From Vandiemenella viatica (taxonomy: Eukaryota > Arthropoda > Insecta > Orthoptera > Morabidae), in assembly GCA_031002005.1 (NCBI GenBank), contig CM061919.1, forward strand, positions 221,772,739 through 221,836,738: a stretch of DNA of 64,000 bases. The letters run 5' to 3'. The notes below the pieces were generated by a model that was given only the letters and a program-made list of their open reading frames with translations, did no database searches and was not told the origin of the DNA. The stretch's first letter is position 1, and each line of letters opens with the position of its first letter. Made by a program: the position numbers and the translations under genes. Positions 43,086-54,611 of this stretch are shown piece after piece.

Positions 43086-45830
43086 ATGCCGAAATCGCAC
43101 CCAAGCACAACTAAATATCAAAAGGGATACGAGAATCTGTTTCCGTGGGTAGCACCTGATCCAAATGACAATACAAATGCTATTTGCATTTGGTGCAAAA
43201 AAACGATCAATGTTTCGAGCATGGGAAAAAGTGCTTTACAAAGTCACTCTGAGAGTAAAAAACATAAATGTTTTAGTGCAAATTCACAGAAGACGTTACC
43301 ATTGGATGCATTTATGAAGAAGTTTGAAACTTCAAAGATGAAATCGGACACGAATAACAATGGATCAGTTCAAGGTATTTTCTGATTTATCTGTACGCTA
43401 TTTTTAATGCTTTCAAGTTGTCCAGTTTTTATTCTGTCTCTAAGTGCCTATATCTCTGTGAAAAATATTTAATTAATTGTTTATAAAAAGAATGATATAA
43501 TTATTGTTTACAAAAACAGAATCAATCGACTTTCATTATCGGTACATTGTAACTGACGATACGAATATTAGTTCCGTTATATTTTCGCTCGAAATTCAAA
43601 ATTAGGATAAAAATAAACATAAATATAATTTAGATCGTATTTCAATTTTTCATTTTTTTATGAGAATTTTCATTATTACTGTTACCGGTATCATTATTCG
43701 GCATAGTAAACTTTTAAAACCCTTCAACAGAACAGTCACAACAGAGTCCCGAATCCGTACCGAGTGGAAGCCGAGTGTCTATTGTACTCAATTTTCAACC
43801 TAAAATGAACATTATTATTCTCTCATTGTATGTTGCATACTAGCTACTAAACGTCATTTATTGTTTTTATAGCGATTCCAGTACATAACGGAACAGTATC
43901 CTCTAAGCAACAGAACGAGCCGAAGAAGCAATCAGTAATGCAGTCATACCTACTCTCAGAACAGGTTACACGAGCTGAAATCCTGTGGTGTTTGCGCACC
44001 ATTAGGAGTCACATGTCAATTCGGAGTTTAGCGGATTGTACGGCGTTGTTTACTTCATTATTTCCGGACAGTCAAATTGCAAGTAACATGCAATTACAAA
44101 AATCGAAAATTTGTTACAGCATCGTCTATGGGATTGCTCCATACTTAAAGAGTAAACTTGTCGATTTAATTGAAAAATGTGATTTGGCTGTGTTAGAATT
44201 CGATGAAAGTATGAATACTGTTTCTAGAACGACTCAAATGGACGTGCATATCCGATTTTGGGACCACGAGAAATCATTAGTATCGACACGATATTACGAT
44301 TCCGTTTTTTTATAGCGCACAAGGGCAAATGACTTGCTTAAAAGTTTAACCAGTTCATTTGGTTTAGAAAATATTAACAAAATTGTGCAGCTGTCCATGG
44401 ATGGACCAAATGTAAATTTAAAACTTTTTAATGACTTTAACAAGGAACCTTCGATAGCTTACAGCTTTTGCAAGTTGGTAGCTGTAGTTTGCATATTGTC
44501 CACGGCGCATTCAAAACAGGCATATCTGAAACCAAGTGGGAAATTGTGTCATTTTTGAGAGCATCTCATAATTTATTTTATGACTCGCCTGCACGAAAGG
44601 CACAATACATGAAAATAACTAAATCTTCATCCTATCCGGAATCATTCTGTGGAACACGATGGGTGGAAAATGCCAGTGCTGCTGAGAAAGCCGTGGAAAT
44701 TCTGGAGAATATTCGAACATATATTACTGAAACACAGAAAGAAAAAAACATTTCTACATCACAGAGTTTTAAAATTGTTTCTGAAGCTGTCAGTGACAAA
44801 TTACTAGGTCCGAAATTGACTTTCTTTAGTTCAACAGCCCATTTGCTGGAACCTTTTTTACATGATTTTCAGAGTGACGTCCCGATGGCTCCACTTTTAT
44901 ATGACGAATTGAACAATCTTTTTAACACTTTAATGCAGCGGGTAATTAAACCGGATGTCCTTAAAAGCATGATGAAAATCGACTTACAGGATACAAAGAA
45001 TTTGATTTTTGCAAAAGATTTCGATTTGGACTTCGCTACAAGAAGTGCACTAAAGAAAGTCAAAGAAGTTTCTGAAAAGGAATTCTTGTATTTAAAAGAA
45101 AGCATGCGATCATGTATTATTGTTATAATTCAAATACTTCAAATAGAACTCGCCACTAAAATATAACTTAACACGTGCAATTTCCTGCTTGAATCCAGCG
45201 AATGCATTAATACACGAAACAGCGCAAAAAAGATTGACCTTATGTCTTGATATTTTGGTAACAAATGGAAGAATGTCAGGTTCCAAGGCAGACCGTGTGA
45301 AGTGTGAGTTTCTTGATCTTTGCAGGGACAAAAGAATTCAAGAACAGTTGAAATCCTTCAAGAGAAGCGAAGGTCGCCTAGATCAGTTTTGGGTTGATAT
45401 AATCAACATGTCTTTGAAGCCCTGTCCAAACTTCCGCGACTTTATGCAATTGATTTTTGATAATTTCACATGGAAACGCTTCTGTTGAACGAGGTTTTTC
45501 CATAAACTCCGAGTGTATTATTGAAAATCAAAGTAAAAAAAAAGCATTGTTGCTCAAAGGTACGTTTATGACGCAGTCCAGACGGCTGGTGGAGTTCACT
45601 CTTTTAACATCGATAAAAGTTTGATACAATAGTTTCGCAATGCTCATTCTTTGTACAAAGATGATATGAAGAATCAGAAAAATGAAATCTCAAAACAAAA
45701 TGAGGAACGATTGATGAACAAGCGAAAGCAGGATGAGATCAAAGAATTGGAAGCAAATTTTGGCTGAAGCGTCAAAAATCTCAGTAGAGATAGAACATTT
45801 AAAAAAATAACTTTTTCATTAATTTATATC
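43086..45830 (+). pseudogene. BED-finger hAT-type transposase, two exons, broken
   Basis: Exon 1 (43086-43374) begins MPKSHPSTTKYQKGYENLF and carries an N-terminal zinc finger, ICIWCKKT...HSESKKHK, of BED/C2H2 type. It ends at CAAG|GTATTT. An intron of about 498 bases ends TTTTTATAG|CG at 43872, and the junction restores the frame (NNGSVQ to AIPVHNG). Exon 2 has an in-frame stop at 44313-44315, a frameshift near 44460, more between 45100 and 45190, and another near 45480. Conserved blocks include LSMDGPNVN, HIVHGAFKTG, GTRWVENA and, close to the C-terminus, HGNASVERGFSINSE, which is the hAT dimerisation signature. A lysine/glutamate-rich coiled-coil-like tail follows to about 45815. At least four lesions make it non-functional. 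Confidence 0.85.
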
Positions 45831-46226
45831 AAATACAGTATAAATACATTATAATGTACTATGTAAATGAAATATTATTTCTTTTATCTTTAAAATAAAG
45901 ATAATATACGTTGTTACAGTGATGTATTATTTTTTTTCGTCACAATTACAGTTTTTAATGCAAAAAATTTATAAATTTGTTTCAGTTTCTGTGATTTACT
46001 GCGTTAAACGTTGTAGAACGTATATATTCTTGTAACGGTGTAATAAATATATTTTTGAAAAAATATTTAAAAAAAAATAAACCTGGAAAAAAAATTTAAA
46101 CCTTCAAAAACCGGATTTTTTTTAATTTTTAAAAACAATTAACCTTGAAAAAAAATTTTAAACCTTGAAAAACCGGGAAAGAGCCTTGAATTTTAAAATT
46201 ACTCTTCGCTGGACACCCTGCCCATA

Positions 46227-47358
46227 TAACTAACTAACTGTACGTTTAAGTCGTTCCTTAATTCCAGTTGGCTTCTCCAAAGTTCTTTGAGTATCTGACA
46301 ATACTGGTTTCTCACTCGAACATTCAGTTGCCTACCCAGATAGTGACACTAAATGCAAGGAACTCGCACATACGTGGTTTTAATCAAGTTTTCTGTTACT
46401 TGACGCAATGTTACATACGTTAGAAGAATCTGGCTGTGTGGCCTAGTTGCTTAATATCTGTTATTAAAACAGAGTTAATATCTTAAGTAATGAGTATATT
46501 TAGCGGAAGTTTTACGTATAGTGAAGGCCGTCTCTGGCAGATGTGATCCCCGCTACTAGTGCTGAGAGAGGGGAAACTCAATAAGCGATCCCGGCTGAGT
46601 GATAGGTGAATAGTGAGGGGGGGGGGGGGGTGCGCACCGTCACACAGCTGAAACGCTCCACAGTGGTCCACTACCTACCACCGCCATCCAGTATCTTTCG
46701 CACACAAAATACAATATTCTAGGCTACATAATACTTATTTCTAGGTAGATATTGATATATTTCTATTGTTCCTACGTATTACTGGTTTAGAAATTATACC
46801 GCCCTATCTTAATAACGCTCTTTTGATGTGATGTAATTTACTTTTTGGTTTGTAAGTCTTAACCTCCTTGCTCATTTTGAGAAAATAATGTATGACATCT
46901 TCCAAGTCTGCAACATTGCGACTGGACATGAAATGAAGTAGACTACTACTGACGATATCGTGGATAACACTTAGTTATTCGGCGCACTGGCTTTCATCTA
47001 CGGAGCGCGCTTAACTGAAATATTAATTGAATATTCGCGAAGCCTTTGGATTCACGGAGCAGTTGTGTGTGTTTTTTTTAAAAATCATATGGTAGTCACA
47101 TTTTGTTCGAAATTATAAGACTCTTTACACCACATGTCTGTAGAGACCGTTTCCCTGCTTTAGCTTGAATTAAATTTTTCGCTAAAGCTGTTACTGTGTT
47201 TCGTTCGGCAGTGGTTGGTTTCTTGTTGTATTCCGTTCGAGTTGATTGTTTCTTCAGGCAATACATTAATTCTGCGAGATATTACCATTGCAAATATGAC
47301 GGTAAGTGTTAGAAAAAGTGCCAAGAAGATTAGATTACATTTATAAACTGCAGTAACA
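46227..47358. other. Unassigned sequence
   Basis: A poly-G run at 46616-46630. Nothing else stands out. Confidence 0.35.
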
Positions 47359-47521
47359 CCACCGAGCGTGCCGGTATTCGGCAGGACGAAGCTTCGAATC
47401 CGCGTCCGGCCATTCCAATTTGATTTCCATAGTTTCCCCAGTTGAATGCCGGGATTGTTCCTTTAAAAGACCATGGTACAGTTCCGTTTCTTCATTGCTT
47501 CCACCTTGACGACTAAAAAGA
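47359..47521 (+). mobile_element. tRNA-derived SINE, family 1, diverged
   Basis: Head 'accgagcgtgccggtattcg', B box CTTCGAATCCGCGTCCGG, 'atttgatttccatagtttcc', 'gaatgccgggattgttcctt', 'ccatggtacagttccg' and 'ccttgacgac'. The A-box part is deleted. Confidence 0.75.
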
Positions 47522-48229
47522 ATTACAGTCCTACTAAAAAGCTAAGGGGATTAGTAAACATGTGACTGTTGTAGTGTGGGGACCTATCTTCCCTATCGGT
47601 CAAAGTCAGTTGAATGTCCAAATTTTCCGAAAAGGTACACACACTTTTCCACCTTAGAAATGTGTAGCTTTTTTTACCTTTAGGAGTGTGTTGTTCCCGA
47701 TGTTAGTGATTATGGGCGCTATAAATAGGAACGAATGTTTTTGTGTGCCGTTTGAGAACTGAGTAAAAGGGGATTGTGAAGTGTAGATAGAACTTTGTTC
47801 TCGTTTACCTTCTGACGCTGTAAAGCTGTGTGGGGAGACGGCCTTCTCCCGGGTTCGCGTGCGCGACACGCTCAACGGGCAAGAAAACGTGTGTGCTGTT
47901 ACACACACGCATCAGTCCAACCCATCGCTTAGGCCGGAAAAAATTTACGATTAGTTCTTCGACTTGTGGGTGGCCGTAAACAGCTTAGAAACTGAGTTAC
48001 CAACGTCTGACTTGCTTCTTATAATATTGCAAAAGTTTAAAGTTGTCTTTAACAATACAGCTTATGTATGAATAGTCAAGTCGCGAGATGTAATACATAT
48101 CCGCGATCATAACGGGAATTCAGACATAGAAAGTTCATAGTTTAAATTTATTGGAACAATTGCTAACATTAAGAAATGGCTTTAATTTTTTTTTAGAAAA
48201 ACCCTCTAAAAAAATATTCTTTTCCCCTT
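47522..48229. other. Unassigned sequence
   Basis: A minus-strand 84-codon frame at 47654-47908 has no domain. Confidence 0.35.
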
Positions 48230-48334
48230 CTGCCCTTACGCCTAGTCGACGTCGATGTAATTGGAGGTTGGAGTGGATTTGGGTGGAAAAGGGGGGGGGT
48301 CTAGTTACGGGAAGGAATCCGGATATGACTTTTG
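48230..48334 (-). mobile_element. Older SINE, family 1, left part (split by a younger SINE)
   Basis: The plus strand reads 'cttacgcctagtcgacgtcg', 'tgtaattggaggttgg' and a 'gggaaggaatccgg'-like body, matching family 1 in minus orientation. It continues at 48551-48650. ATGACTTTTG at its right edge (48325-48334) recurs as ATGACATTTTG at 48551-48561. Confidence 0.72.
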
Positions 48335-48550
48335 TTTTTATTACTTGTGGCTTTACGCCTCGTCGACGTCGAGGTCATTAGAGGCGGGATGGGACTGGGG
48401 ACAAGAAACGAGAAGGAATTGGGCCATTGCGTTTTGAAGGAAGCATCCCGGCATTCGCCTGGAGTGATTTGTGGAAACGATGGAAAACCCAAGTCTGGAT
48501 GCCCGGACGGGAATTCGAACCGCCTTTCTCCCGAATGCTCACCGCTCACC
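48335..48550 (-). mobile_element. tRNA-derived SINE, family 1, well preserved, nested
   Basis: The minus strand gives a full body. It runs from 'ggtgagcggtgagcattcgg' and a B box GGTTCGAATTCCCGTCC through 'gcgaatgccgggatgcttcc' to the tail 'gacctcgacgtcgacgaggc' plus 'gtaaagcc'. The target duplication (about 10-11 bp, one base of difference) lies at 48325-48334 and 48551-48561. It is inserted into an older member of its own family. Confidence 0.88.
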
Positions 48551-48655
48551 ATGACATTTTGCAAGAACCATTCCACCATTTGTTTGGAGCAATTTAAGAA
48601 ATAATAGAAAATGGAAATCTGGATGGCCGGAGGGTTATTTGAACCATTCCTCTTT
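48551..48655 (-). mobile_element. Older SINE, family 1, right part
   Basis: The plus strand continues 'catgacattttgcaagaacc', 'tttggagcaatttaag', 'aaatggaaatctggatggcc' and 'ggttatttgaacc' (decayed B box). The order is as in family 1, so it is the other half of the copy at 48230. Confidence 0.7.
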
Positions 48656-49369
48656 GGAGTAATAAGTCAAATTAACGCTTTGTGGTATTCTTCCATATCG
48701 TATGAACCTTAAGAAATATTGTACAATTTTTATCTTAGCCATGAAGACTGGGTGTTTTTGTAGATTTGAGAACCACAGGCCTCTGCAGCCCAACTTCAGT
48801 ACGTATTACGAGATTGAATACAAATTTTTCTCTAGTTTCTATCTAAAAGTTGAGTAAAATGTGGTTGGAGGCTTCAAATGATGAAACGAAGGACTATTTT
48901 CAGCATACATACATACATTACATTTTCGCAAAAAAATGTATTATTGCCAGATGAGAAAGGAAAGGAAAGATAGTGTTATGTGCGCTATATACGTCGTACT
49001 ACTTACCTTGTACACTGTTCTGCCTGAGATATTACTTTTATAAACCTTTCATCATATCACAGGTGTATTTCATTAGCATGTTTGACGCAAGCGTGCTTCT
49101 GAAACGGTAGCAAGCTTGTTGCCGTAACTGAATTTATCAGTGTAGTGTAAACAGTTTCAAGTTCAATGACGTAGATAACGGTGAAGCACCTCTCGAAAGT
49201 GTAGTTAGGTAAGCTTTACAAGTACCGCTCTGGACGAGAGGACTGTGCAGTCCAATTCCCTGTTGCTGCTATTTACATTTTCAGTTTTTAATGCATTACC
49301 AGAGTTTTTACCTATAATTATAGGAGCATAATATTCAGAGTATTTTGAAAAGCTTTTAGATTTCGCTGA
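48656..49369. other. Unassigned sequence
   Basis: A tRNA-like scrap 'gctctggacgagaggactgt', 'gcagtccaattccc' near 49229-49262 may be the head of a lost SINE. Otherwise nothing. Confidence 0.3.
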
Positions 49370-50350
49370 ACAAACACAACGATTCCCACCATAAGAACCA
49401 AATCATAACCACTAGATGAAAATGAAATCGCCAGGGAGAAAAAAAGACTAAAGAACAACAATGCAGTCGGTGATGGAATCATGACAGAACTTCTAAAATA
49501 AGCAGGACCAAAAACTATTAATGAGATCACAAAAATTATCCAACACATTTGGGAAACAGAACGAAATCCGGAAGATTGAAAAAATCTATTCCACTCTTTA
49601 CACAAAAATGTTGACGGAGAAAATATTAGAACAGGCTAATCTCACTGCAGTCAGTGCTATACAACATTTTCTCCCAATGTCTCCTTGACAGGGCACAACA
49701 CGAACAAAAAATCGGAGAAAATCGAGCAGGATTTAGACCAGGCAGATTTCGCACAGAACAGATCTTCATCCTAAAGCTTGTACTCAAAGATTAAAGAATT
49801 TGTAGCAACAGTTTATTCTTCACATTTGTCGATTTTAGAAAAGCATACGACTTGGTTGAACGTGAGTCACTATTCCACAAATTGAAAGAACAAGGTTAGG
49901 CCCAAAAATTCTTGCTTTGATAAAACAAACATTAACAGATACAAAGTTCGAAATAAAATTCTTAATGGATATACCAGAACCTGTCATTAAAACAGAAGTG
50001 AGACAAGGAGATGGTCTCTCCATAAATATTTATCTGCATACTCGAAAAAGTAATACAAGAATGGCGGAAGCAAAAAATAAATCCTTAAAATTAACCAACC
50101 AATCAATTAGGCAGAGGAAAATTAGACAGATTGCATTTTCAAGAAAGACCTCAGGTTAGCAGGAATCACTTCCAAGGACATTCGGAACAGGAAGGCATTT
50201 AGATCCAAAATCCACAAGTGGCAAAATGACCGTGAGGAAAGAACTGGAACACATAGTCTGATGAGAGAAAAGACCACAGCAAGTGTATGAAGAAAATAGT
50301 CTCAAAGGAAAGCAAACAAATGCTTCTAATAATAAAAATAATAATACAGG
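49370..50350 (+). pseudogene. LINE reverse transcriptase, heavily decayed
   Basis: Reverse transcriptase of a non-LTR retrotransposon in plus orientation. In broken frames the sequence gives EIAREKKRLKNNNAVG and then a TELLK-type block. RAGFRPGRF.TEQIF (fingers/palm motif) and FVDFRKAYD (the Asp-bearing motif A) come next, and VRQGDGLS follows later. The catalytic FADD box is missing. Between about 50030 and 50140 the sequence jumps to a C-terminal block (LAGITSKDIRNRKAFRSKI) and ends at an (AAT)n tail near 50328-50350. Roughly a third of the RT is therefore deleted. Multiple stops (for example near 49500, 49578 and 49900) confirm a dead copy. The motif style recalls RTE/Jockey-type elements, but I cannot fix the clade. 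It is a different family from the LINE at 5236. Confidence 0.78.
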
Positions 50351-52542
50351 AATCTGGATCTACAAGGATTCTTTTTCATGTGACAACAGTTTGCGTAGAA
50401 ATTACAGTTTATAATTCTGCGAATAGTCTAATTCCTGATTAAGTTAATCCTTAGTCCAGCAGAATTCTTCGACGTCAATTGCATTATAAATGCTCATGAT
50501 TGGCTCTCTTCCTTCGTGCAGCTAATGCCGTGTGGTCTGTAGAGTGTGGAAGGAATGGATCTTGAGACTGGTGAGTGGCCTCTAATTGTGGATGCGGGGG
50601 CCGTCTGCTGGCTTCCGATGGCGCTTCTTCCGGCGGGCCGGCGCGGCGCCGCGGGAAGCCAAGGTCAAATGAATTTAATACTTGAAAAGGTCTATAGAAA
50701 TGAGTTATTGGTTGATTAAACTTTTATATTTCATTGCTTCAACTTGTTAGGTGAGTTTAGTTACAGAAACATCGTTGGTAAGCATATAATTGCACAATAC
50801 ACGCGAATAATAGTATGTAGGTAAAAATGATTGAAGCTGAATGTGTTGTTTGCTTCTATATCCAATATGTTTTAGTGGTAAAGTTTTGAATCCTTGGGTA
50901 ATGCGATTCGTTTGATGAAATTCCGCATTTATCATTTTCCCCAATTTCTTTTTAAACTGTTTTTTGCCAAATTTCCTTTATGGATATAATTTTTAACAGG
51001 ATCCGAATACACTTAAAAAATGCGCACATGGAAGCAGACAAATGATTTCCGTGACGACACTTAACAGATTCCGTGTCAGTTCCATTTTTCTGCATCATAC
51101 TTGGTATATGTATTGAAAGTCGTACAATCCCAACACTGCAGTTCGTGCTTGTTGGTGTGCCCTCGTATTCATCCTCTAGCACTCTCTTCGCCAGTTCCCT
51201 GCTTAGAGCAGCAACCTGAAACTCAGTACAACCAATCACGCTGCACTAATTTACGTTGCTTTTCCCTCAGATCGTATATCTGACATAATTACCACATAAA
51301 AAAGTATAATGTAAATTTTTGTTCATGTTGATTCTGCGTTTATTTCAAAGTTTTTTTTTTTTCCAAATAACAGGGGCATAGAAGAATAATTAGGCTTATT
51401 TTCCGCAAACAATGAAGGTAATTCACTGGGTACTTTATCAGCCGAGAATCACGCACCTTCACCAGTGCCCAACAGATAGCAGAGCTAAATTTACGTTGGG
51501 CCAAGCGTTTCGATTACACTAATGTTTTGACTGTCCTCAGTCTTTTGGCAGTAACCACGCTTTTACGCTTAATATGTGATCCTTCTCGGTAGTCATGTCG
51601 ATGACACCCTCCGTACTGTCAGAGGTCGTTGGTCTGTTTCTTGTTGGTCACTCGTCCAGCGATTCCGCACAATCGGGGAAATTTCCTAAGAGCTCGCAGA
51701 ACGCTTTCTTAAACTTCCTCTGCGTGCTATAATATAACGTCTCTTTCATCTTAAATAACATAGCTAAGGCTCAGGTGAAAGATCTCTTAATAAACACTTT
51801 ATTTATATTACTTTTAAACACTTTAATAAGAACAATAAATTTGCGATTCCATTTAGGGTTAGCAGTGTTATTCTGTATGGTATGTTATCATTGAAAGCAT
51901 TTTAAGTCAATTATATGGTCTGTTTTTAATCAAACGGTGATACCAAGAGAGACAACTATATGATGTATGTGGAACACCTTGGAGAAAGTTTTTATTTCTT
52001 CAGACAAAAAATATTGCTCGCAATTTTTACTATGGCTGTTTTGCTAAACGCCACAAATCCGTTCACCGCTGTATCAAATAAAAATGACACAGAAAAAGAG
52101 TTTTGTAACAGGGATTAATAAACATCCAGAAGCTCGGTCACGAAAATGTTTGGAAATCTGGTGGTCCTTATTCTTCTACAAAGTATATTACAGTTTCTAT
52201 CATGGGTATGCTGTTTCGGGGTAGAGTATTTGAAAACTAACGTCTTTAAATGCAAAAGATTATAATATCGAGGTCATCACATTTTGTCGCGCCTTGTAAA
52301 CGATTTTAAGATTGGCGCGCTTTCATGAGTAGATAAAACCGGTGACCAAGTGATTCTTGTTCTAGCCGGCAGATGGCAGGAGCGCCTAGGAATAGCTGTG
52401 AGGTGAGCGTATTTCTTGTTGGCTGCGTTCGGCCACTTTACAATTTCTCAAACTTGAAATCATCATCACAAAGCTGGAGCACTCTTTGAATTTCGCTCTG
52501 CTGTTTAGTTGTATGCGCGTTATAGAACAGTGAATGAAGTAA
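50351..52542. other. Unassigned 2.2 kb including a GC-rich block
   Basis: 50560-50670 is strongly GC-rich (gccggcgcggcgccgcggga) amid AT-rich DNA and contains TAATTG (50583) and CCAAGGTCA (50659-50667). The latter is an extended nuclear-receptor half-site of the FTZ-F1/ERR type. Near 51510-51550 'aagcgtttcgattac' and 'ctgtcctcagtc' recall a repeat motif that also appears weakly at 14370. No gene seen. Confidence 0.3.
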
Positions 52543-52716
52543 GGGGGCATCCATTAATTACGTGAGGTCAAAGTAGGTGTGGGGGGGGGGGGAGATCCGG
52601 CAAAATCTCACCGAATCTCATTTGAAGGGAGAGGGGGTCAAGAGTAGCAGAGCTAAAAAAAAAGTCTCAAAATTAAGAGGTCGATCTAACGTATTTACGT
52701 GTTTATTGGACGCCGC
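52543..52716. mobile_element. Foldback element, GGGGCGTCCATTAATTACG family, short
   Basis: A 174-bp member. Left end gggggcatccattaattacg, right end a more decayed 'acgtgtttattggacgcc'. A G-run (52579-52591) and 'aaatctcaccgaatctcatt' follow the left end as in the 295-bp copy at 32202. Confidence 0.72.
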
Positions 52717-53142
52717 TCAACTAGCGTTATCGGCATTAACGAGCAGGTGAAAGTAAAACCCTCCTTTCCGAATTTATGAACAAGCTACCATATGTCCGCG
52801 TACACTTTGATGTGTGGAAGAATGCGCGTGTACGGGTTATTCGATCGCCAGGAATAGCATAGTCTGGGGTTATATGGAAATGCAGCCTGGAATATATTTT
52901 CTAATAAGACATGTGAATTTACCTTTTCAAAGTTTGTTGCCTTCACGAGTACCGTGTTATCTTTTCCTGCATTATTAACCCTGAATAGTAAAAAAATAAG
53001 TATCATGTACCAAGATTCCTCTGACATAGCTATTTTCATATATCGGGGATTCATCCAGCTCTCTGAAAGGATGGATTTACGTTTTCCATGTATTTTAACG
53101 GACTGTATTTCATAAAACTGAAAAAATAAATAATGAACGATA

Positions 53143-53345
53143 CCGCACTCCAGCCTGGCGTTTAAGAGGTTGGAGGGTCAAATCCCAGCTCGGGTATCCT
53201 CGGTTTTCACTCGTCGCGAATGTCGGGATAGTTCGTCTAAAACACCTTGTATGAATTAATTTAGGTCGGCTCAAGAGTGTCCCTGAGAACCTACAGGATT
53301 CACCTGGGATTCGTAGTCAGCATTAATAGTAACAAAATTCAAAAA
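53143..53345 (+). mobile_element. Old SINE-like repeat
   Basis: A 'gcctggcgtttaagaggttg' head, 'gagggtcaaatcccagctcg' in the B-box position, 'cggttttcactcgtcgcgaa' and 'tgtcgggatagttcgtctaa'. It matches the order of family 1, but weakly. Confidence 0.45.
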
Positions 53346-53549
53346 GTTTAGTGGTTATCTTTGATTGTACTATGATCTTTGACGCCTATCTGCTCGGGCT
53401 ACATAAAGGATGTCATGTATTGCTCCGTCCGCCGTACTCGTAGTCGTGCAGATTTTAAGTTAGCCCCTAAGCTTTTAGACTGTAAAAACCACATCCGAAT
53501 CGGTTTGCTAGTTTTAGATGATACATTAACAAAGAAATCCCGACAATCG

Positions 53550-53790
53550 CTTTTTACCCCCCTACGGCTTTACGCCTAAGCGACGCCGATGACATTAGAG
53601 ACGGGAAAGCACTGGGGGCAATGAACGGGAAGGAATTCGGCCATGGCCTTTTAAAGGAAGCATCCCCGTATTCGCCTGGAGTGACTTGGGGAAACCATGG
53701 AAAACCCAAATCTGGATGGCCGGACGGAGATTCGAAGCAGCGTCATCCCGAATGCGAGGGCAGACGTTACCACTCGCCCAACACGCTCAG
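53550..53790 (-). mobile_element. tRNA-derived SINE, family 1, near full length
   Basis: The minus strand runs head ('gggcgagtggtaacgtctgc'), B box CTTCGAATCTCCGTCCGG, 'catccagatttgggttttcc', 'gcgaatacggggatgcttcc' and 'ggccatggccgaattccttc', and the tail ends 'cgcttaggcgtaaagccg'. Confidence 0.87.
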
Positions 53791-54534
53791 GTCCTAACAG
53801 ATTTATTTATGTAGTCAATACTATGCGCATGCAAGAAGTGTTTGTTGAGTGTTCCGTGTTCTAAACGCTTTTTAGTGTTTACGTTTGTTTATTTATTTGT
53901 CCTACAACAATCACAAGCAGTGTGACAGCCATTCGAAATAAAAACCTCGTTTTTCGATAAGTCCTAATGGCTGCTAGCGTCTCTCCCGGCTATAAGTGCA
54001 GAACAGCTCAACGTCCCAATGCAGTCTTCACGGAGACGCTGTTCAGTCTAGTCAGAAGCCATGGTCCAGAGCGAAAAACCACAGCCTCAGTCATAGCACA
54101 AACACAGAAAAGAACCCTTACTTTTCTGTACAATCATTATAGCAACGAGTTTCCCTTCTTGCATATTTTACATAAGTTTATTTTATTGCTTAAAAAGTTT
54201 TCGATGCTCGGTTCATTTCTCAGAATGTTTACTTGGGCTGTCGACGTTACCTGGCATCCCCAAATCTTTGCTTCCGCACCCACATCTGTCTGCTTAGTGT
54301 TTTCATGTCGCGCGTTACCTTCTTAATCTCGTAAATTTATTTCCATCCACGTTGTTTACAGCTTTTGTCGGCAGTCCAACCGCGGAAGTGACCCGCTGCG
54401 CGCAAGCTCAATAGAGAGCCCTTGTCTTCTGTCAGGGTCAACCACCCTGGTGTCCATGCTCTCACTTCACACACATTTCACTGCCCAGTGTCTTCGTTCT
54501 TAGGAATACTTTTCATTACAAAAATATTCAAATG
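53791..54534. other. Unassigned sequence
   Basis: The 119-codon frame at 53967-54326 starts MAASVSPGYKCRT. It is the longest plus-strand frame here not explained by a repeat. I find no domain, splice context or codon bias to support it. It sits just outside the Helitron's 3' end. Confidence 0.3.
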
Positions 54535-54611
54535 CTATCTGTAACCCGGCCACGCGTTGCTGTGGTTCAATCTGGTTAAATGGAAAAGGTAAAAAAGAGC
54601 ACACATTTCTA

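Larger units (their letters stand above)
41845..46220 (+). mobile_element. hAT-related transposon with BED transposase gene, decayed
   Basis: A 4,376-bp element with perfect 14-bp inverted ends, CAGGGTGTCCAGCG and CGCTGGACACCCTG. Flanks CCCATA (41839-41844) and CCCATA (46221-46226) form a 6-bp repeat, shorter than the usual 8 bp for hAT. Both ends carry a subterminal module, CTTGAAAA.CCGGGAAA, then GCCTTGAATTT, in direct rather than inverted orientation. Inside are a two-exon transposase pseudogene and a nested 766-bp element (42233-42998). Taking out the nested insertion gives about 3.6 kb. The protein (BED finger, hAT dimerisation motif) supports hAT membership. Confidence 0.88.
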
